56,522 bases of DNA, taken from a virus. Below, one piece after another: positions 6,541-14,125 of this stretch. Position numbers and translations under genes: made by a program. The notes beneath the pieces are model-generated. The model was not told where the DNA came from. It saw only the letters and a program-made list of their open reading frames with translations, and made no database searches. How positions within the stretch are numbered: the first letter of the stretch is position 1; every line of letters begins with the position of its first letter. The DNA is taken from the IMG/VR virus record IMGVR_UViG_3300019360_000285, positions 1 to 56,522 of that record. One strand, written 5' to 3'.

Positions 6541-8753
6541 GCTGCTTTCCTCCCCGGGGCCTGGCGAACGGCGTTCGCGTCGAGCGCCAGCGCCTGATCC
6601 AGCGCGTCCTTCTCGAGGATCCGCATCTCGGGCGGGACCCACTCGTCGGCCGGCGGCAACGGCTCGCCGCCGGATTGCTCGGCGGCCGCGAAGCGAGCGG
6701 CGAGCGCGTCGCGCAGCTGGGTCGTGCTCTTGGGGATCGGGTCGAGCCGAAGGGCGCGCGCCAGGGCCTCGAGACGCGGCTTGCGGCTGGCCTCGAGCCA
6801 CTCCTTGTCGGGGCGCCACAGCGTCCTCGTGTCGAGCCCGACGTGCGCGGCGAGCGCGGCGTCGAACGGATCGTGCTCGGCTTTCGGGTGATAGGCGAAG
6901 CCGAAGAACCCGGCCCGGTCGGCGACCAGGAGCGAGAAGATCTCGACCCGCTCATCCCGCGTCTTGAACCGCAGCCAGTCCCAGACCTTGAGCGTAATGC
7001 GGCGCCCCTGGAACCACGGCACCTTGATCCGTTCGGCGTGAATCGGCGTGATCGCGTCGTCGTCGCGCCGGCCATGGTGGGGATAGGTATCCTCGTCGAG
7101 CGATACCTCGTCAGGTTCATCGTCGATGTCGAACGACCGCGCACGGCCGCGGCGGCTGTTTTCCTTGGGCGTCAGGGCGGCCAGCTCGCCGAAGATAATC
7201 CGCAATCTCTCCCGCACGTGGGCGCCCTGGACCGACTCGGGGCCGGTGCGCATTTCCTCGGCGAGGCCGATGCGGCTGCGGTCGACACCAAGGAGGCCGA
7301 TGATCGCCAGGCACATGGCGGTGTCGCCCTGGTCGGCCACGCTGCGCCGCGCAATGGCGTCCTGCAGGTACTCGGTCTTGGTCTGCAGGGCGTGGGTCAG
7401 CAGGCGGTTGGTGAACGGCGGCGCCGGCGGCTTCTCGGGCTCTTTCCCTTTGCTGCCGCCGGCGCCGGCGGACCGCGTCGAGGTCCTGGTGGTACCAGCG
7501 GCCTCGCGCTTGACCAGGCCGTCGTGGATCTCGACCCGGCCGTTCCAGTCGATCTCCACCACGGCGCCGGTCTCCGACAAGTCCTTCCGCTTGACCTTGT
7601 TGTAGTCGTACTGATTGAAGCTCTGCCCGGCGCGCCGGTCGACCAGCTTGACCCAGGCGCGCTCGGCCTCGAGCGCCTTGGCCTTCGCGGCGGCAGCGGC
7701 GCGCTGCATCTTGTCGAACAGCTTCTTATCGGTGAACCAGACCGTGCCGGTGTCGTCGTCCGCGACCGTTTCCCCCGTGTAGGTCGACTTGTCGAAGATC
7801 GCGATGTCGCTCTCGATCCAGTCGTCGGTGACCTGTTCGCGTATGTCGCCGACCGACCAGGCCTCGTCCGCCGGCGTCCCCTCGATGCGGGCGAGGATCG
7901 CGGTCTGCTGCTTCTTCGGCGCCATCGTCAAGGTGCGCGCCATCTCGACGGTGATCTTGCCGTCGCTCAGCAGCCGCTGCCCCTTGGGCGCCAGGTCGCG
8001 CGCGAACTTGATGCGCTGCTGCACGTAGCGCTGGGTCCGGTGCACCGTCTCGGCGATGTGGGCCGTCGTCCAGGTCTTGGGATCCAGCTGCTGCAGCTCG
8101 TCGAAGGCCTGCGCCTCCTCCATCGGAGACAGCTCGACGCGTTGCAGGTTCTCGATCAGCGCGATCGCCCGCACGCGCGGCTCGTCGCCGGCGAGGATCC
8201 GGCACGGTATGTTGGCCGCGTCGGCATCCCAGCGTGGCAATCCCGTGGATTCGTCGCGCTGGTCCACCAGTTTCAGAAGCGCGCGCTGCCGCCGTCCGCC
8301 GGCGATGACGACGTGCCTGCCATCCTTGGCGGGCGGGGCCACGACCAAGTTCTGCAGCACACCGTCCACCGCGATGCTGTCGGCGAGCTCGCCGATCGCG
8401 TCGTCGTCGAACGCCTTGCGCGGGTTCAGTGAGTTCACCGCCAGCTGGTTCAGAGACAGCATGCGCAGCGTGCCGCGCACGTCGGTCGTGGCGTCGATCA
8501 CATCGGCCGCCGGCGCCGGCACCGCCTGCCATTTGCCCTGATAGAGCTGTTCGACCGACACGCCCATCACGCCGGCGAGCGCGATCGCGCTGTCGCCATT
8601 GAGGTTGTCCTTCTCGCCGTTGGTGATCTTGATGATCGCGGCTTTGTCGATGCCGGCGCGGCGCGCGAGCTCGTTCTTGCTGACGTCGGGGTGCGCCGCC
8701 AGCCATTCGACGACGCCGCGTTGCAACAGGCTCTTCCACTTGGTCTTGATCAC
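6537..8753 (-). CDS. XRE-ParB fusion protein (ParB/Spo0J-like)
   Basis: A 738-residue, three-part protein. Residues about 20-72 form an XRE-type helix-turn-helix (VSKNELARRAGIDKAAIIKI). Residues about 98-200 are a ParB N-terminal domain: LNQLAVNSLNPRKAFDDDAI, then VVIAGGRRQRALLKL, the counterpart of the nucleotide-binding GERR box but reading GGRR. Residues about 205-300 contain the ParB central helix-turn-helix (LIENLQRVELSPMEEAQAFD, HIAETVHRTQRYVQQRIKF). The C-terminal 430 residues are charged and not assigned. ParB-like proteins bind centromere-like DNA and load along it as CTP switches; in prophages they may also act as nucleases or regulators. It is the largest gene of the early left operon. 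A copy of the dispersed 15-bp palindrome lies within its last codons (DANAVRQ). Confidence 0.88.
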   Translation of the reverse strand: MIKTKWKSLLQRGVVEWLAAHPDVSKNELARRAGIDKAAIIKITNGEKDNLNGDSAIALAGVMGVSVEQLYQGKWQAVPAPAADVIDATTDVRGTLRMLSLNQLAVNSLNPRKAFDDDAIGELADSIAVDGVLQNLVVAPPAKDGRHVVIAGGRRQRALLKLVDQRDESTGLPRWDADAANIPCRILAGDEPRVRAIALIENLQRVELSPMEEAQAFDELQQLDPKTWTTAHIAETVHRTQRYVQQRIKFARDLAPKGQRLLSDGKITVEMARTLTMAPKKQQTAILARIEGTPADEAWSVGDIREQVTDDWIESDIAIFDKSTYTGETVADDDTGTVWFTDKKLFDKMQRAAAAAKAKALEAERAWVKLVDRRAGQSFNQYDYNKVKRKDLSETGAVVEIDWNGRVEIHDGLVKREAAGTTRTSTRSAGAGGSKGKEPEKPPAPPFTNRLLTHALQTKTEYLQDAIARRSVADQGDTAMCLAIIGLLGVDRSRIGLAEEMRTGPESVQGAHVRERLRIIFGELAALTPKENSRRGRARSFDIDDEPDEVSLDEDTYPHHGRRDDDAITPIHAERIKVPWFQGRRITLKVWDWLRFKTRDERVEIFSLLVADRAGFFGFAYHPKAEHDPFDAALAAHVGLDTRTLWRPDKEWLEASRKPRLEALARALRLDPIPKSTTQLRDALAARFAAAEQSGGEPLPPADEWVPPEMRILEKDALDQALALDANAVRQAPGRKAA
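6564..6578. repeat. Dispersed palindrome copy 1
   Basis: GCGAACGGCGTTCGC, a perfect 15-bp inverted repeat about one odd centre base. It sits 24 bp from the ParB stop/next-gene start and codes for the residues ANAVR near the ParB C-terminus. Confidence 0.9.
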
Positions 8754-8765
8754 GGGTGATTCCTC

Positions 8766-9032
8766 TCAGGCTGCCGGTGGCAGGTGATCCTCGTACGCGG
8801 GACGCGGGAACGGCCGCTCGACCTCGCGGCCGGTGATGCCGAAGAAGCGGGCCGCGGCGTGGTCGCCGACGCGGTCGGGCCGCGCTGCCGCGATCACGGC
8901 CAGGGTCTGCAGCGCCATCTGCGCGTGCGCCGGTGCGGCGTTGACGCGGTACGCCAGCTGCGAGGCGATCCAGTAGCCCATCGTCGCGGCCTCGACCGGC
9001 GCACGGGCGAAGGGCTGCAGGTCGGCTCTCAT
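8766..9032 (-). CDS. Hypothetical protein
   Basis: An 88-residue protein starting MRADLQPFARAPVEAATMGY with two helices (IASQLAYRVNAAPAHAQMAL). It ends 12 bp before the ParB-like gene and overlaps the upstream gene by 4 bp. No domain recognised. Confidence 0.7.
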   Translation of the reverse strand: MRADLQPFARAPVEAATMGYWIASQLAYRVNAAPAHAQMALQTLAVIAAARPDRVGDHAAARFFGITGREVERPFPRPAYEDHLPPAA

Positions 9033-9253
9033 CGGCGGGCACCTTGGCTGCGCGCGGGCTTGATGCGATCCAGTCGGTAGCAGCCGGTAATGCCGGTCAG
9101 CAGGATGACGGCGGAATGGCCCGAGAGCACCCACGCCGTGCTGCGTGTCGTCGTGGTCTCGGTCTCCCCGCTATCGAGCTTGACGATGACAGCGGCGCCG
9201 ACCGCGTGCCGCATGTTCCAGTCGTCGACCTCCTGTTGCGGAGTCTTCGTCAT
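9029..9253 (-). CDS. Hypothetical small protein
   Basis: A 74-residue basic protein that is predominantly beta (VGAAVIVKLDSGETETT, TAWVLSGHSAVILLTG, CYRLDRIKPARSQGARR), consistent with a small SH3-like barrel of the kind found in many phage early genes. The 4-bp overlaps on both sides support it. Function unknown. Confidence 0.7.
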   Translation of the reverse strand: MTKTPQQEVDDWNMRHAVGAAVIVKLDSGETETTTTRSTAWVLSGHSAVILLTGITGCYRLDRIKPARSQGARR

Positions 9254-9636
9254 GCGTCTTCTCCCGTGCTGTAGTGAGCGGACAGGTAGCCGCGCCGCGG
9301 CACCTGCTCCGTTTCTTCGGGGCGGCCATCGCCGCGCGTTTCCTCTCCCGCCTTGGGTGGGAGGCGGCGACGGTTCGGCAGCAGGCCAGCGAAGGCCTCG
9401 GCTTCGTCGGGGTCTTCGGCGAATTTGACCAGCGGTAGACCCGCGAGGATCGCCTTCAAGCCGTGGATGGTCTGCCGTGGGATCTCGATCTGATGGGGCC
9501 AGACGCGGCGATAGACGCCGGCCGGTTCGACGCCGCCGCCATTGGGCCGCCGGCGCAGGTGCTCGACCAGCGCCTGGCCGTTCTCGAAGCGGGCACGCAG
9601 GCGAACGGCGTTCGCCTGGACGGTGGCGTCGGTCAT
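9250..9636 (-). CDS. Hypothetical protein carrying a palindrome copy near its start
   Basis: A 128-residue protein. Its codons 8-12 (ANAVR) are formed by a copy of the dispersed palindrome. A helical middle (QTIHGLKAILAGLPLVKF) and a basic, Pro-rich linker follow. It overlaps both neighbours by 4 bp. No family recognised. Confidence 0.68.
   Translation of the reverse strand: MTDATVQANAVRLRARFENGQALVEHLRRRPNGGGVEPAGVYRRVWPHQIEIPRQTIHGLKAILAGLPLVKFAEDPDEAEAFAGLLPNRRRLPPKAGEETRGDGRPEETEQVPRRGYLSAHYSTGEDA
9601..9615. repeat. Dispersed palindrome copy 2
   Basis: GCGAACGGCGTTCGC; here the inverted symmetry extends to 21 bp because the flanks CAG and CTG also pair. It lies 21 bp inside the 5' end of the gene at 9250-9636. 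Confidence 0.9.
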
Positions 9637-10469
9637 GATGTCGCCTCGCTGGGAGATCGTTCGCCGACCAGCAGGGCGACGAAGGCGAACTTGTCGACCT
9701 TGCGGATGTCGATGCGCTCCAGGTTGTCGAGCACGAAACGCCGCAGCGCGGGACGCGAGATGGTGTGCGCGTCGCCGCCTTGTTGCGGCAGCCTCTGCGT
9801 GCCTCGCCGTCCAGCCTCGACCAGGCCCTGCAGGCAGTAGCTGGTCATCGTCTTGCTATCGATGCCCAGGATCTGTGCCGCCTGCCGTGCGGACAGTGTC
9901 TCGCGATAGCGGCGTGACACCTTGAGGCGCGTCGCCCTCACCTTGATCGAGGCCGGCGTGCGCACAAAACCATGGGCGCGGAACACTGCGGCGGCACGGC
10001 TGAGGTCATGCAGCGGGACGCGGCCGAGCAAGGCCTCCTCGGCGTCGGTCCAGGCCGGTTCCTTGCGATGCAGGTTGGACAAGCCGAGCGCTGTTGCCCG
10101 CTTCTTGACCAACCACCGCGGCCAGTCGTTCTTGTCGGCGAGGTCGTTCAGGGCGCCGCGTGCCGTCAGCGTGTGGCCGATCTCGCTCAAGGCGGCGTCT
10201 ACATCTGCCGTAGAGTGGCGCTTGCGGGGGCCATCCGGCGTGCGTGGGGCTTTGAGGCCCAGCGCGTTGGCCTTGGCATAGATCCGCTGGACCGTTCGGG
10301 ACAGCCGCTCTGCGCAATAGGCGGGGCCATGTGTCTCGTAGTGCCTTTCGAGCACGGCAAGATCGTCGTCAGTCCAGAAGCGTTCGCTGCGTCGGCCTGG
10401 CACCGAGGGTGCGCTGAGCCGCGGCTTCTGCGCGCGGCCCTTGCGGAACGGCACGGCCTGCAGCGTCAT
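9633..10469 (-). CDS. SANT/Myb-like DNA-binding phage protein
   Basis: A 278-residue protein with two SANT/Myb-like modules, each a Trp followed by a three-helix pattern: FWTDDDLAVLERHYETHGPA with AERLSRTVQRIYAKANALGL, and AWTDAEEALLGRVPLHDLSR with RTPASIKVRATRLKV. A C-terminal helix-turn-helix (LSARQAAQILGIDSKTMTSY) follows. Proteins of this type bind DNA in phage early regions, but the target is unknown. The start overlaps the stop of the HerA-like ATPase gene. A longer upstream reading in this frame overlaps the ATPase and is rejected. Confidence 0.8.
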   Translation of the reverse strand: MTLQAVPFRKGRAQKPRLSAPSVPGRRSERFWTDDDLAVLERHYETHGPAYCAERLSRTVQRIYAKANALGLKAPRTPDGPRKRHSTADVDAALSEIGHTLTARGALNDLADKNDWPRWLVKKRATALGLSNLHRKEPAWTDAEEALLGRVPLHDLSRAAAVFRAHGFVRTPASIKVRATRLKVSRRYRETLSARQAAQILGIDSKTMTSYCLQGLVEAGRRGTQRLPQQGGDAHTISRPALRRFVLDNLERIDIRKVDKFAFVALLVGERSPSEATS

Positions 10470-11728
10470 GACGACACCCGCATGCTGCTCGTGACGCGCA
10501 CCAGCTCGGTGCCGGGCAACGTCTCGATCGCGTCGTAGCGCTCGAGCAGCTCCAGCGCCGCGGCAACGTCGGGTCGCTTGACAGCGAAGTGCTGCACCAG
10601 GCCGGGGATCGAGGCGCCGTCCGGGGCCAGCTTGGCGAGCTCGGTCCAGACCTGCAGGGCGAGCGGTGCGGCCTTGGCGCGGATGAAGGATCGTACCGCA
10701 CGGAACGCGCTGTCGCCGCGCCCATCCTGCGCCGCTGCCTCCGCGTCCTGCAGGCTGTCGAGTGCCAGCAGTGCACGCGCCTGGTCGGTGGTCACCGGCG
10801 CCGGTGCCGTGAGCGCCGGCATGGCGCCGCGATGCTGGCTTTGCACCGGCCCGACCGCGATGCCGACCGGGCTCAACGTGAAGCCCGGACCCGTGGCGAT
10901 GAAGTGGCCCGGCGTCAGCAGCGGCAGGCGATCGAAGCCCTTGCGCGCATCCCAGCCGATCGTTTCCGCCGCGCGCTTGACGTCGAGATCGAGCGTATTG
11001 AGTCCGATCAGGAAGTTGTGCACCTCCGACGCGACCGACTTGCTCAGCCGCGCCAGGCGCTGCGTCGCCAGCACGCCGGCCAGGCCGCGCTTGCGGCCGC
11101 GGCTCATCAGGTCGACTACGGCGCCGATCGCCGCCTTGCGCACGGCGGTGCCGATCGAGGCCTCGCCACCGAATGGCGCGAACAGGTGGGCCTCGTCGAT
11201 CGCGACCAGGGTGGGATGCCAGAAGTCGCGCGGGCACTCGATCAGCGCGAGAAAGAACGCCGCCACGGCCATCATCTGCTCGGCGCGGTCCATGTCGCTG
11301 AGATCCAGCACCAGGGAGATGCGATGCTCGCGCACGCGCCGGCCGAGCTCGGCCAGCGCCGTGCCGTCCAGGTGGCGTGCCTCGACATGGACCATGCCGA
11401 GCGTGTCGGCGAGGGACCGGAACTCGCCCTCGGGATCGATCACGATTTCCTGGATGCGGCCCCAGGCCTGCTCAAGAAGACGGCGCAGCAACCAGGACTT
11501 GCCGGCGCCGGAGATGCCCTGGATCAATGCCCGGCCTTCGAGCAGCTTCACCAGGTCGAGCCCGAGCGGGATGTGTGCCCGGTCTTCGAGCGTGCCCAGC
11601 ACGATCGCGTTGGGTGACAGCACGGGCACGGATTCCGGCTTTTCCGGCCGCGCCGGCGCCGGCGTGCCGCCGTTGAGGCGCGATAGGAAATCGCGGTTCT
11701 GTCGGGCGAGATCGGTCGTTGCGCTCAT
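10466..11728 (-). CDS. HerA/DUF87-type ATPase
   Basis: A 420-residue ATPase of the HerA/FtsK fold. It has a Walker A at residues 71-78 (GISGAGKS), IVIDPEGEF next to it, a Walker B at 174-181 (LVAIDEAH), and an arginine-rich segment MSRGRKRGLAGVLATQRLA typical of DUF87/HerA. Family members are hexameric DNA translocases that in cellular operons work with the nuclease NurA; no NurA is recognisable here. The extra C-terminal 130 residues are helical and look like a winged-helix-type adaptor. Four-base overlaps on both sides put it in one transcript with the SANT-like protein. Confidence 0.85.
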   Translation of the reverse strand: MSATTDLARQNRDFLSRLNGGTPAPARPEKPESVPVLSPNAIVLGTLEDRAHIPLGLDLVKLLEGRALIQGISGAGKSWLLRRLLEQAWGRIQEIVIDPEGEFRSLADTLGMVHVEARHLDGTALAELGRRVREHRISLVLDLSDMDRAEQMMAVAAFFLALIECPRDFWHPTLVAIDEAHLFAPFGGEASIGTAVRKAAIGAVVDLMSRGRKRGLAGVLATQRLARLSKSVASEVHNFLIGLNTLDLDVKRAAETIGWDARKGFDRLPLLTPGHFIATGPGFTLSPVGIAVGPVQSQHRGAMPALTAPAPVTTDQARALLALDSLQDAEAAAQDGRGDSAFRAVRSFIRAKAAPLALQVWTELAKLAPDGASIPGLVQHFAVKRPDVAAALELLERYDAIETLPGTELVRVTSSMRVSS

Positions 11729-12036
11729 GCTGCGCGCCTCCGGGCCTTGGCCTGATTGTGCGGACCGATGAGCAGCAGGCCGCGGCGGAAGAAGGCGGAA
11801 TGGAGGGCGATGCGGTTCACCCCGAAATGCGCCGCCGTGTCGGCCAGGGTCCGGTCGGGATCGGCCATGCACCACGCGTACATGGCGCGGATCCGCTGAT
11901 CGCGTTGCTGCTTCTTCTCGAGCGCCAGGCGCCGGCGCCGTTCGCGCATCGCGATGCGCTTGATCGACCGAGCCCGGGCGAGGCGCTGTTTCAGTTCAAG
12001 GATCTCGCGATCGCAGATGTCGACGATGTCGGTCAT
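11725..12036 (-). CDS. Small basic coiled-coil/HTH protein
   Basis: A 103-residue protein. Residues 8-45 form a basic coiled coil (REILELKQRLARARSIKRI), followed by a helix-turn-helix-like part (RTLADTAAHFGVNRIALHSA). It is probably a DNA-binding regulator. It starts at the ATG at 12034-12036, overlapping the upstream stop. Confidence 0.72.
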   Translation of the reverse strand: MTDIVDICDREILELKQRLARARSIKRIAMRERRRRLALEKKQQRDQRIRAMYAWCMADPDRTLADTAAHFGVNRIALHSAFFRRGLLLIGPHNQAKARRRAA

Positions 12037-12437
12037 GGCGCTGCGCTCCCCGCGCGCACGCGCACGACGGGCTTGATGGGCTTGAGGCACGTCACGCGGT
12101 GACGGCCGTTCGACTGGCCCTCGCGGGCAGCGATGCGGTCGCGCGCCAGCTCGCGGGCGCGGTCGGCGTGGAGCGCGATCTCGCCAGCCGTGAAGCCGGC
12201 CGCAGCCAGGTGCTGCTCGGTGCAGGCGCCGTCAGCTGCCGATCGATCGACCATGACGGCGGCCATCAGGCGCGCGAAACCGCCGGCCGTGTTCGGCGCC
12301 TCGACCCGGCGTCCGCCGATCTGCAGGGTGCGTGCGTGCGGCATGTCGCCCCAGCCGGCGTACCAGATCTCGCGCGGGATCAGCGCGTCGGCTTGCCACT
12401 CGGTCATGATGCCGGTATCGCGGTCCCATCGGCTCAT
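12033..12437 (-). CDS. Hypothetical protein
   Basis: A 134-residue protein (SRWDRDTGIMTEWQADALIP, IWYAGWGDMPHARTLQIGGR, FTAGEIALHADRARELARDR). No cysteine cluster or membrane segment. The start is set by the 4-bp overlap with the paralogue-like gene upstream. Family not recognised. Confidence 0.68.
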   Translation of the reverse strand: MSRWDRDTGIMTEWQADALIPREIWYAGWGDMPHARTLQIGGRRVEAPNTAGGFARLMAAVMVDRSAADGACTEQHLAAAGFTAGEIALHADRARELARDRIAAREGQSNGRHRVTCLKPIKPVVRVRAGSAAP

Positions 12438-12694
12438 GACTGCCTCCGGGCCTGGCGCTGTGCGGTCGCCGAGCCGACGATCAGCCATTGGCCGTTGCTG
12501 CCGACATCGACGCGCTCGGTCGGCAACAGGGCCGTGTCGGCGAAGATGCGTAGCGAGGCGAGGAAGGTGCGCCGTGCCAGCCACAGTTCAGTCGTCGTGC
12601 CTGGGCCGGTGCCAACGACGACCCATGCCCCCTCCGCGTCTTTCACCAGGCGCCGGGCGTCGGCGACGGTGCGGCCGAATTGCCGGGCCGTCAT
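12434..12694 (-). CDS. Hypothetical protein, paralogue of the 12843 gene
   Basis: An 86-residue protein starting MTARQFGRTVADARRLVKDA. It shares with the protein at 12843-13109 the run FGRTVADA.R....AE...V.V.TGP and the C-terminal pattern W.ivG...A...A. The two are therefore tandem copies of one small phage protein family, separated by a small membrane protein. Function unknown. Confidence 0.75.
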   Translation of the reverse strand: MTARQFGRTVADARRLVKDAEGAWVVVGTGPGTTTELWLARRTFLASLRIFADTALLPTERVDVGSNGQWLIVGSATAQRQARRQS

Positions 12695-12846
12695 CGGTTC
12701 ACCCAGGCGAGGGAGCAGACCAGGCCGGTCCCGGCCGCCACCGCCATCGGCCCGATCAGGCAGGCCGCGCGTCCCAAGAGGGCATTCAATACGAAACCGA
12801 TGTTGGCGCCCGCCATGAAGGCGAGGAGGATGAGGATCGTCGTCAT
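12691..12846 (-). CDS. Small membrane protein
   Basis: A 51-residue protein with two hydrophobic segments (MTTILILLAFMAGANIGFVL and AACLIGPMAVAAGTGLVCSL). ATGA overlaps on both ends make it part of the operon. It is a plausible inner-membrane protein; a role in exclusion is possible but untested. Confidence 0.7.
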   Translation of the reverse strand: MTTILILLAFMAGANIGFVLNALLGRAACLIGPMAVAAGTGLVCSLAWVNR

Positions 12847-13109
12847 GCGACCCGTCCTTCCGCGTGCGCGATGGCGTCGTGTGCGCCGACCACCAGCCAG
12901 GTTCTGCCTTTGTAGGTGTCGAGCCTGCTGGGCAGTGCTGCGGTTGGCGGTCGCCGGCCGACGCCCTCGACGAACTGCTGGCACGAGATCCAGAAATCGA
13001 AACACTCGTGGTCGGCCGGTCCGGTCTTCACCTCGAGGAAAACGCACTCGGCCAACTGGGTGAATCTGATGGCATCGGCCACGGTGCGACCGAACTCGCG
13101 ATCGCTCAT
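12843..13109 (-). CDS. Hypothetical protein, paralogue of the 12434 gene
   Basis: An 88-residue protein, MSDREFGRTVADAIRFTQLA, with FLEVKTGPADHECFDFWISC and TWLVVGAHDAIAHAEGR. It matches the 12434-12694 protein in its first 35 and last 20 residues, indicating an old duplication. The start is the ATG at 13107-13109, which overlaps the next upstream stop. Confidence 0.75.
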   Translation of the reverse strand: MSDREFGRTVADAIRFTQLAECVFLEVKTGPADHECFDFWISCQQFVEGVGRRPPTAALPSRLDTYKGRTWLVVGAHDAIAHAEGRVA

Positions 13110-13204
13110 CGTGTTTCTCCACGGCGGATGCCGTCGATGAACAGGGCCAGCGCCAACCAGGCGAAGGCCTCGAGCGCGATGCAGGGCCAAGCGCTCATGC
13201 TCAT
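13106..13204 (-). CDS. Tiny single-span membrane protein
   Basis: A 32-residue peptide, MSMSAWPCIALEAFAWLALA followed by LFIDGIRRGETR: one hydrophobic helix with a positive tail. Its ATG overlaps the stop of the 37-residue gene upstream, and its TGA overlaps the start of the gene downstream. The coupling supports translation despite its size. Confidence 0.5.
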   Translation of the reverse strand: MSMSAWPCIALEAFAWLALALFIDGIRRGETR

Positions 13205-13314
13205 AGCCCCTTGCACCGGCGCCACCGCGGGCAGCCGTTCACGAGGCACATGCGCGAGCCGCAGTGAGGCCGGCGCTCGAGCAGGGCGATCAGTCGGCGG
13301 AGGAGCTCGCGCAT
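13201..13314 (-). CDS. Tiny basic Cys-containing protein
   Basis: A 37-residue peptide, MRELLRRLIALLERRPHCGS then RMCLVNGCPRWRRCKGL, with four cysteines (C..C....C.......C) that could bind a metal. It fills the only gap in the coupled operon: 5 bp after the gene at 13320 and ATGA-coupled to the membrane peptide downstream. I infer it from position and overlaps. Confidence 0.5.
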   Translation of the reverse strand: MRELLRRLIALLERRPHCGSRMCLVNGCPRWRRCKGL

Positions 13315-13319
13315 GGCGA

Positions 13320-13622
13320 TCACCGCGCCGCCGCGATGCGGCTAATGACGTCGAAGGCGACCTGGCCCGCGTCGGTGACGCCGTCCAGCGCGTCGCGCAG
13401 CGCAACCCGGTCGCCCATGGCGAGGGCGACCTCGATGGCGGCCGCGGCGTCGTGCAGCAGCTCGGCGAGCTGCACGGCCTGCGCCTTCAGACGCTCGCCA
13501 TCCGCCGTCTGCGGCCACGGGCCGAGCAAAAGAGCGATGCCGGGGCGAAGGTGCCCGGGTGCATCGCGAACGGCGTTCGCGATGGCCGGGTCGGCGAGAG
13601 GGTGGAAATACGTGTCGGACAA
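13320..13622 (-). CDS. First gene of the leftward early operon
   Basis: A 100-residue protein read from a TTG start at 13620-13622, six bases after GGAG. That ribosome site lies inside a 21-bp inverted repeat. The body is helical (LKAQAVQLAELLHDAAAAIE, VFDVISRIAAAR-like end). Codons 15-19 (ANAVR) are formed by palindrome copy 3. Function unknown. Being promoter-proximal, it is likely the earliest leftward product. Confidence 0.65.
   Translation of the reverse strand: MSDTYFHPLADPAIANAVRDAPGHLRPGIALLLGPWPQTADGERLKAQAVQLAELLHDAAAAIEVALAMGDRVALRDALDGVTDAGQVAFDVISRIAAAR
13566..13580. repeat. Dispersed palindrome copy 3
   Basis: GCGAACGGCGTTCGC, with symmetry extended to 23 bp (CATC...GATG flanks). 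It lies 42 bp inside the start of the first leftward gene. Confidence 0.9.
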
Positions 13623-13626
13623 AGCG

Positions 13627-13647
13627 CGCTCCGTTCAAAACGGAGCG
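13627..13647. promoter_or_regulatory. Inverted repeat over the leftward ribosome site
   Basis: CGCTCCGTT-CAA-AACGGAGCG, 9-bp perfect arms. On the leftward mRNA this hairpin would sequester the GGAG of the first gene; on DNA it could be a second operator class, distinct from the TTGCG-type sites. Confidence 0.6.
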
Positions 13648-13652
13648 TGACA

Positions 13653-13678
13653 TTGCGAAAATCGCAAAACTAAGTCAA
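13653..13678 (-). promoter_or_regulatory. Leftward early promoter with CI/Cro-type operator
   Basis: On the minus strand a TTGACT -35 box (13673-13678) is followed by an operator, TTGCG-ATTTT-CGCAA (13653-13667), that lies between the -35 and the expected -10. This is the same arrangement as at the rightward promoter at 14800. Extra half-sites (GCAAA, TTTGCG) lie further upstream at 13684-13714. Confidence 0.65.
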
Positions 13679-13738
13679 TGCAAAAAACGCAAATGCCTTT
13701 GCGACCAGCTTTGCGGCTGGCTTAGCCGGTGTCCGGTA

Positions 13739-14083
13739 TCAGTCGAGTTTCGCCAGTTTGGGCGGGTTGGCGGCGAGGCGGTCAAGGCCGCCCGCCTGCT
13801 GCGTCGGACTCAAATCGGTGCCGCAATACCGGCACTTGATGGCTGCCGCCTGCACCCATTCCGCGCAGGTCGGGCAGCGTTTCTTGGGGTCGTCGGTCTT
13901 TTGGGGTGGAGCCATCACGACGGTCGCCTTCTTCGAAGGCATCCCGATGGCCAGAATGAGCGCCAGCGGCCAGAACAGCAGTCCCAGCAGAAAGTACCCG
14001 AACCCGAATCGCCCCTTGGCGCTGGCGATGATCCAGGCGGCGACGGCGGCGAGTAAGGCGAACAGGAACCAAAGGACTTCCAC
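13739..14083 (-). CDS. Membrane-anchored zinc-ribbon protein
   Basis: A 114-residue protein with two N-terminal membrane helices (VLWFLFALLAAVAAWIIASA and FGFGYFLLGLLFWPLALILA), a short linker and a C-terminal zinc ribbon (RCPTCAEWV..AAIKCRYCG). It lies downstream of the repressor on the same strand, so it may be expressed in the lysogen. Such genes often act in superinfection exclusion, but that role here is inferred from position only. Confidence 0.75.
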   Translation of the reverse strand: MEVLWFLFALLAAVAAWIIASAKGRFGFGYFLLGLLFWPLALILAIGMPSKKATVVMAPPQKTDDPKKRCPTCAEWVQAAAIKCRYCGTDLSPTQQAGGLDRLAANPPKLAKLD

Positions 14084-14125
14084 AACTTCCCTCCCCCTCG
14101 GCCCTTCAGCGTTGCGGGGCTCAAA

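Noticed and set aside
6675-8432. Long plus-strand open frame (585 codons) opposite the ParB-like gene
   Set aside because: Shadow of the GC-rich minus-strand gene: composition is Arg/Leu/Gly/Val with no domain, and the minus gene has clear ParB motifs.
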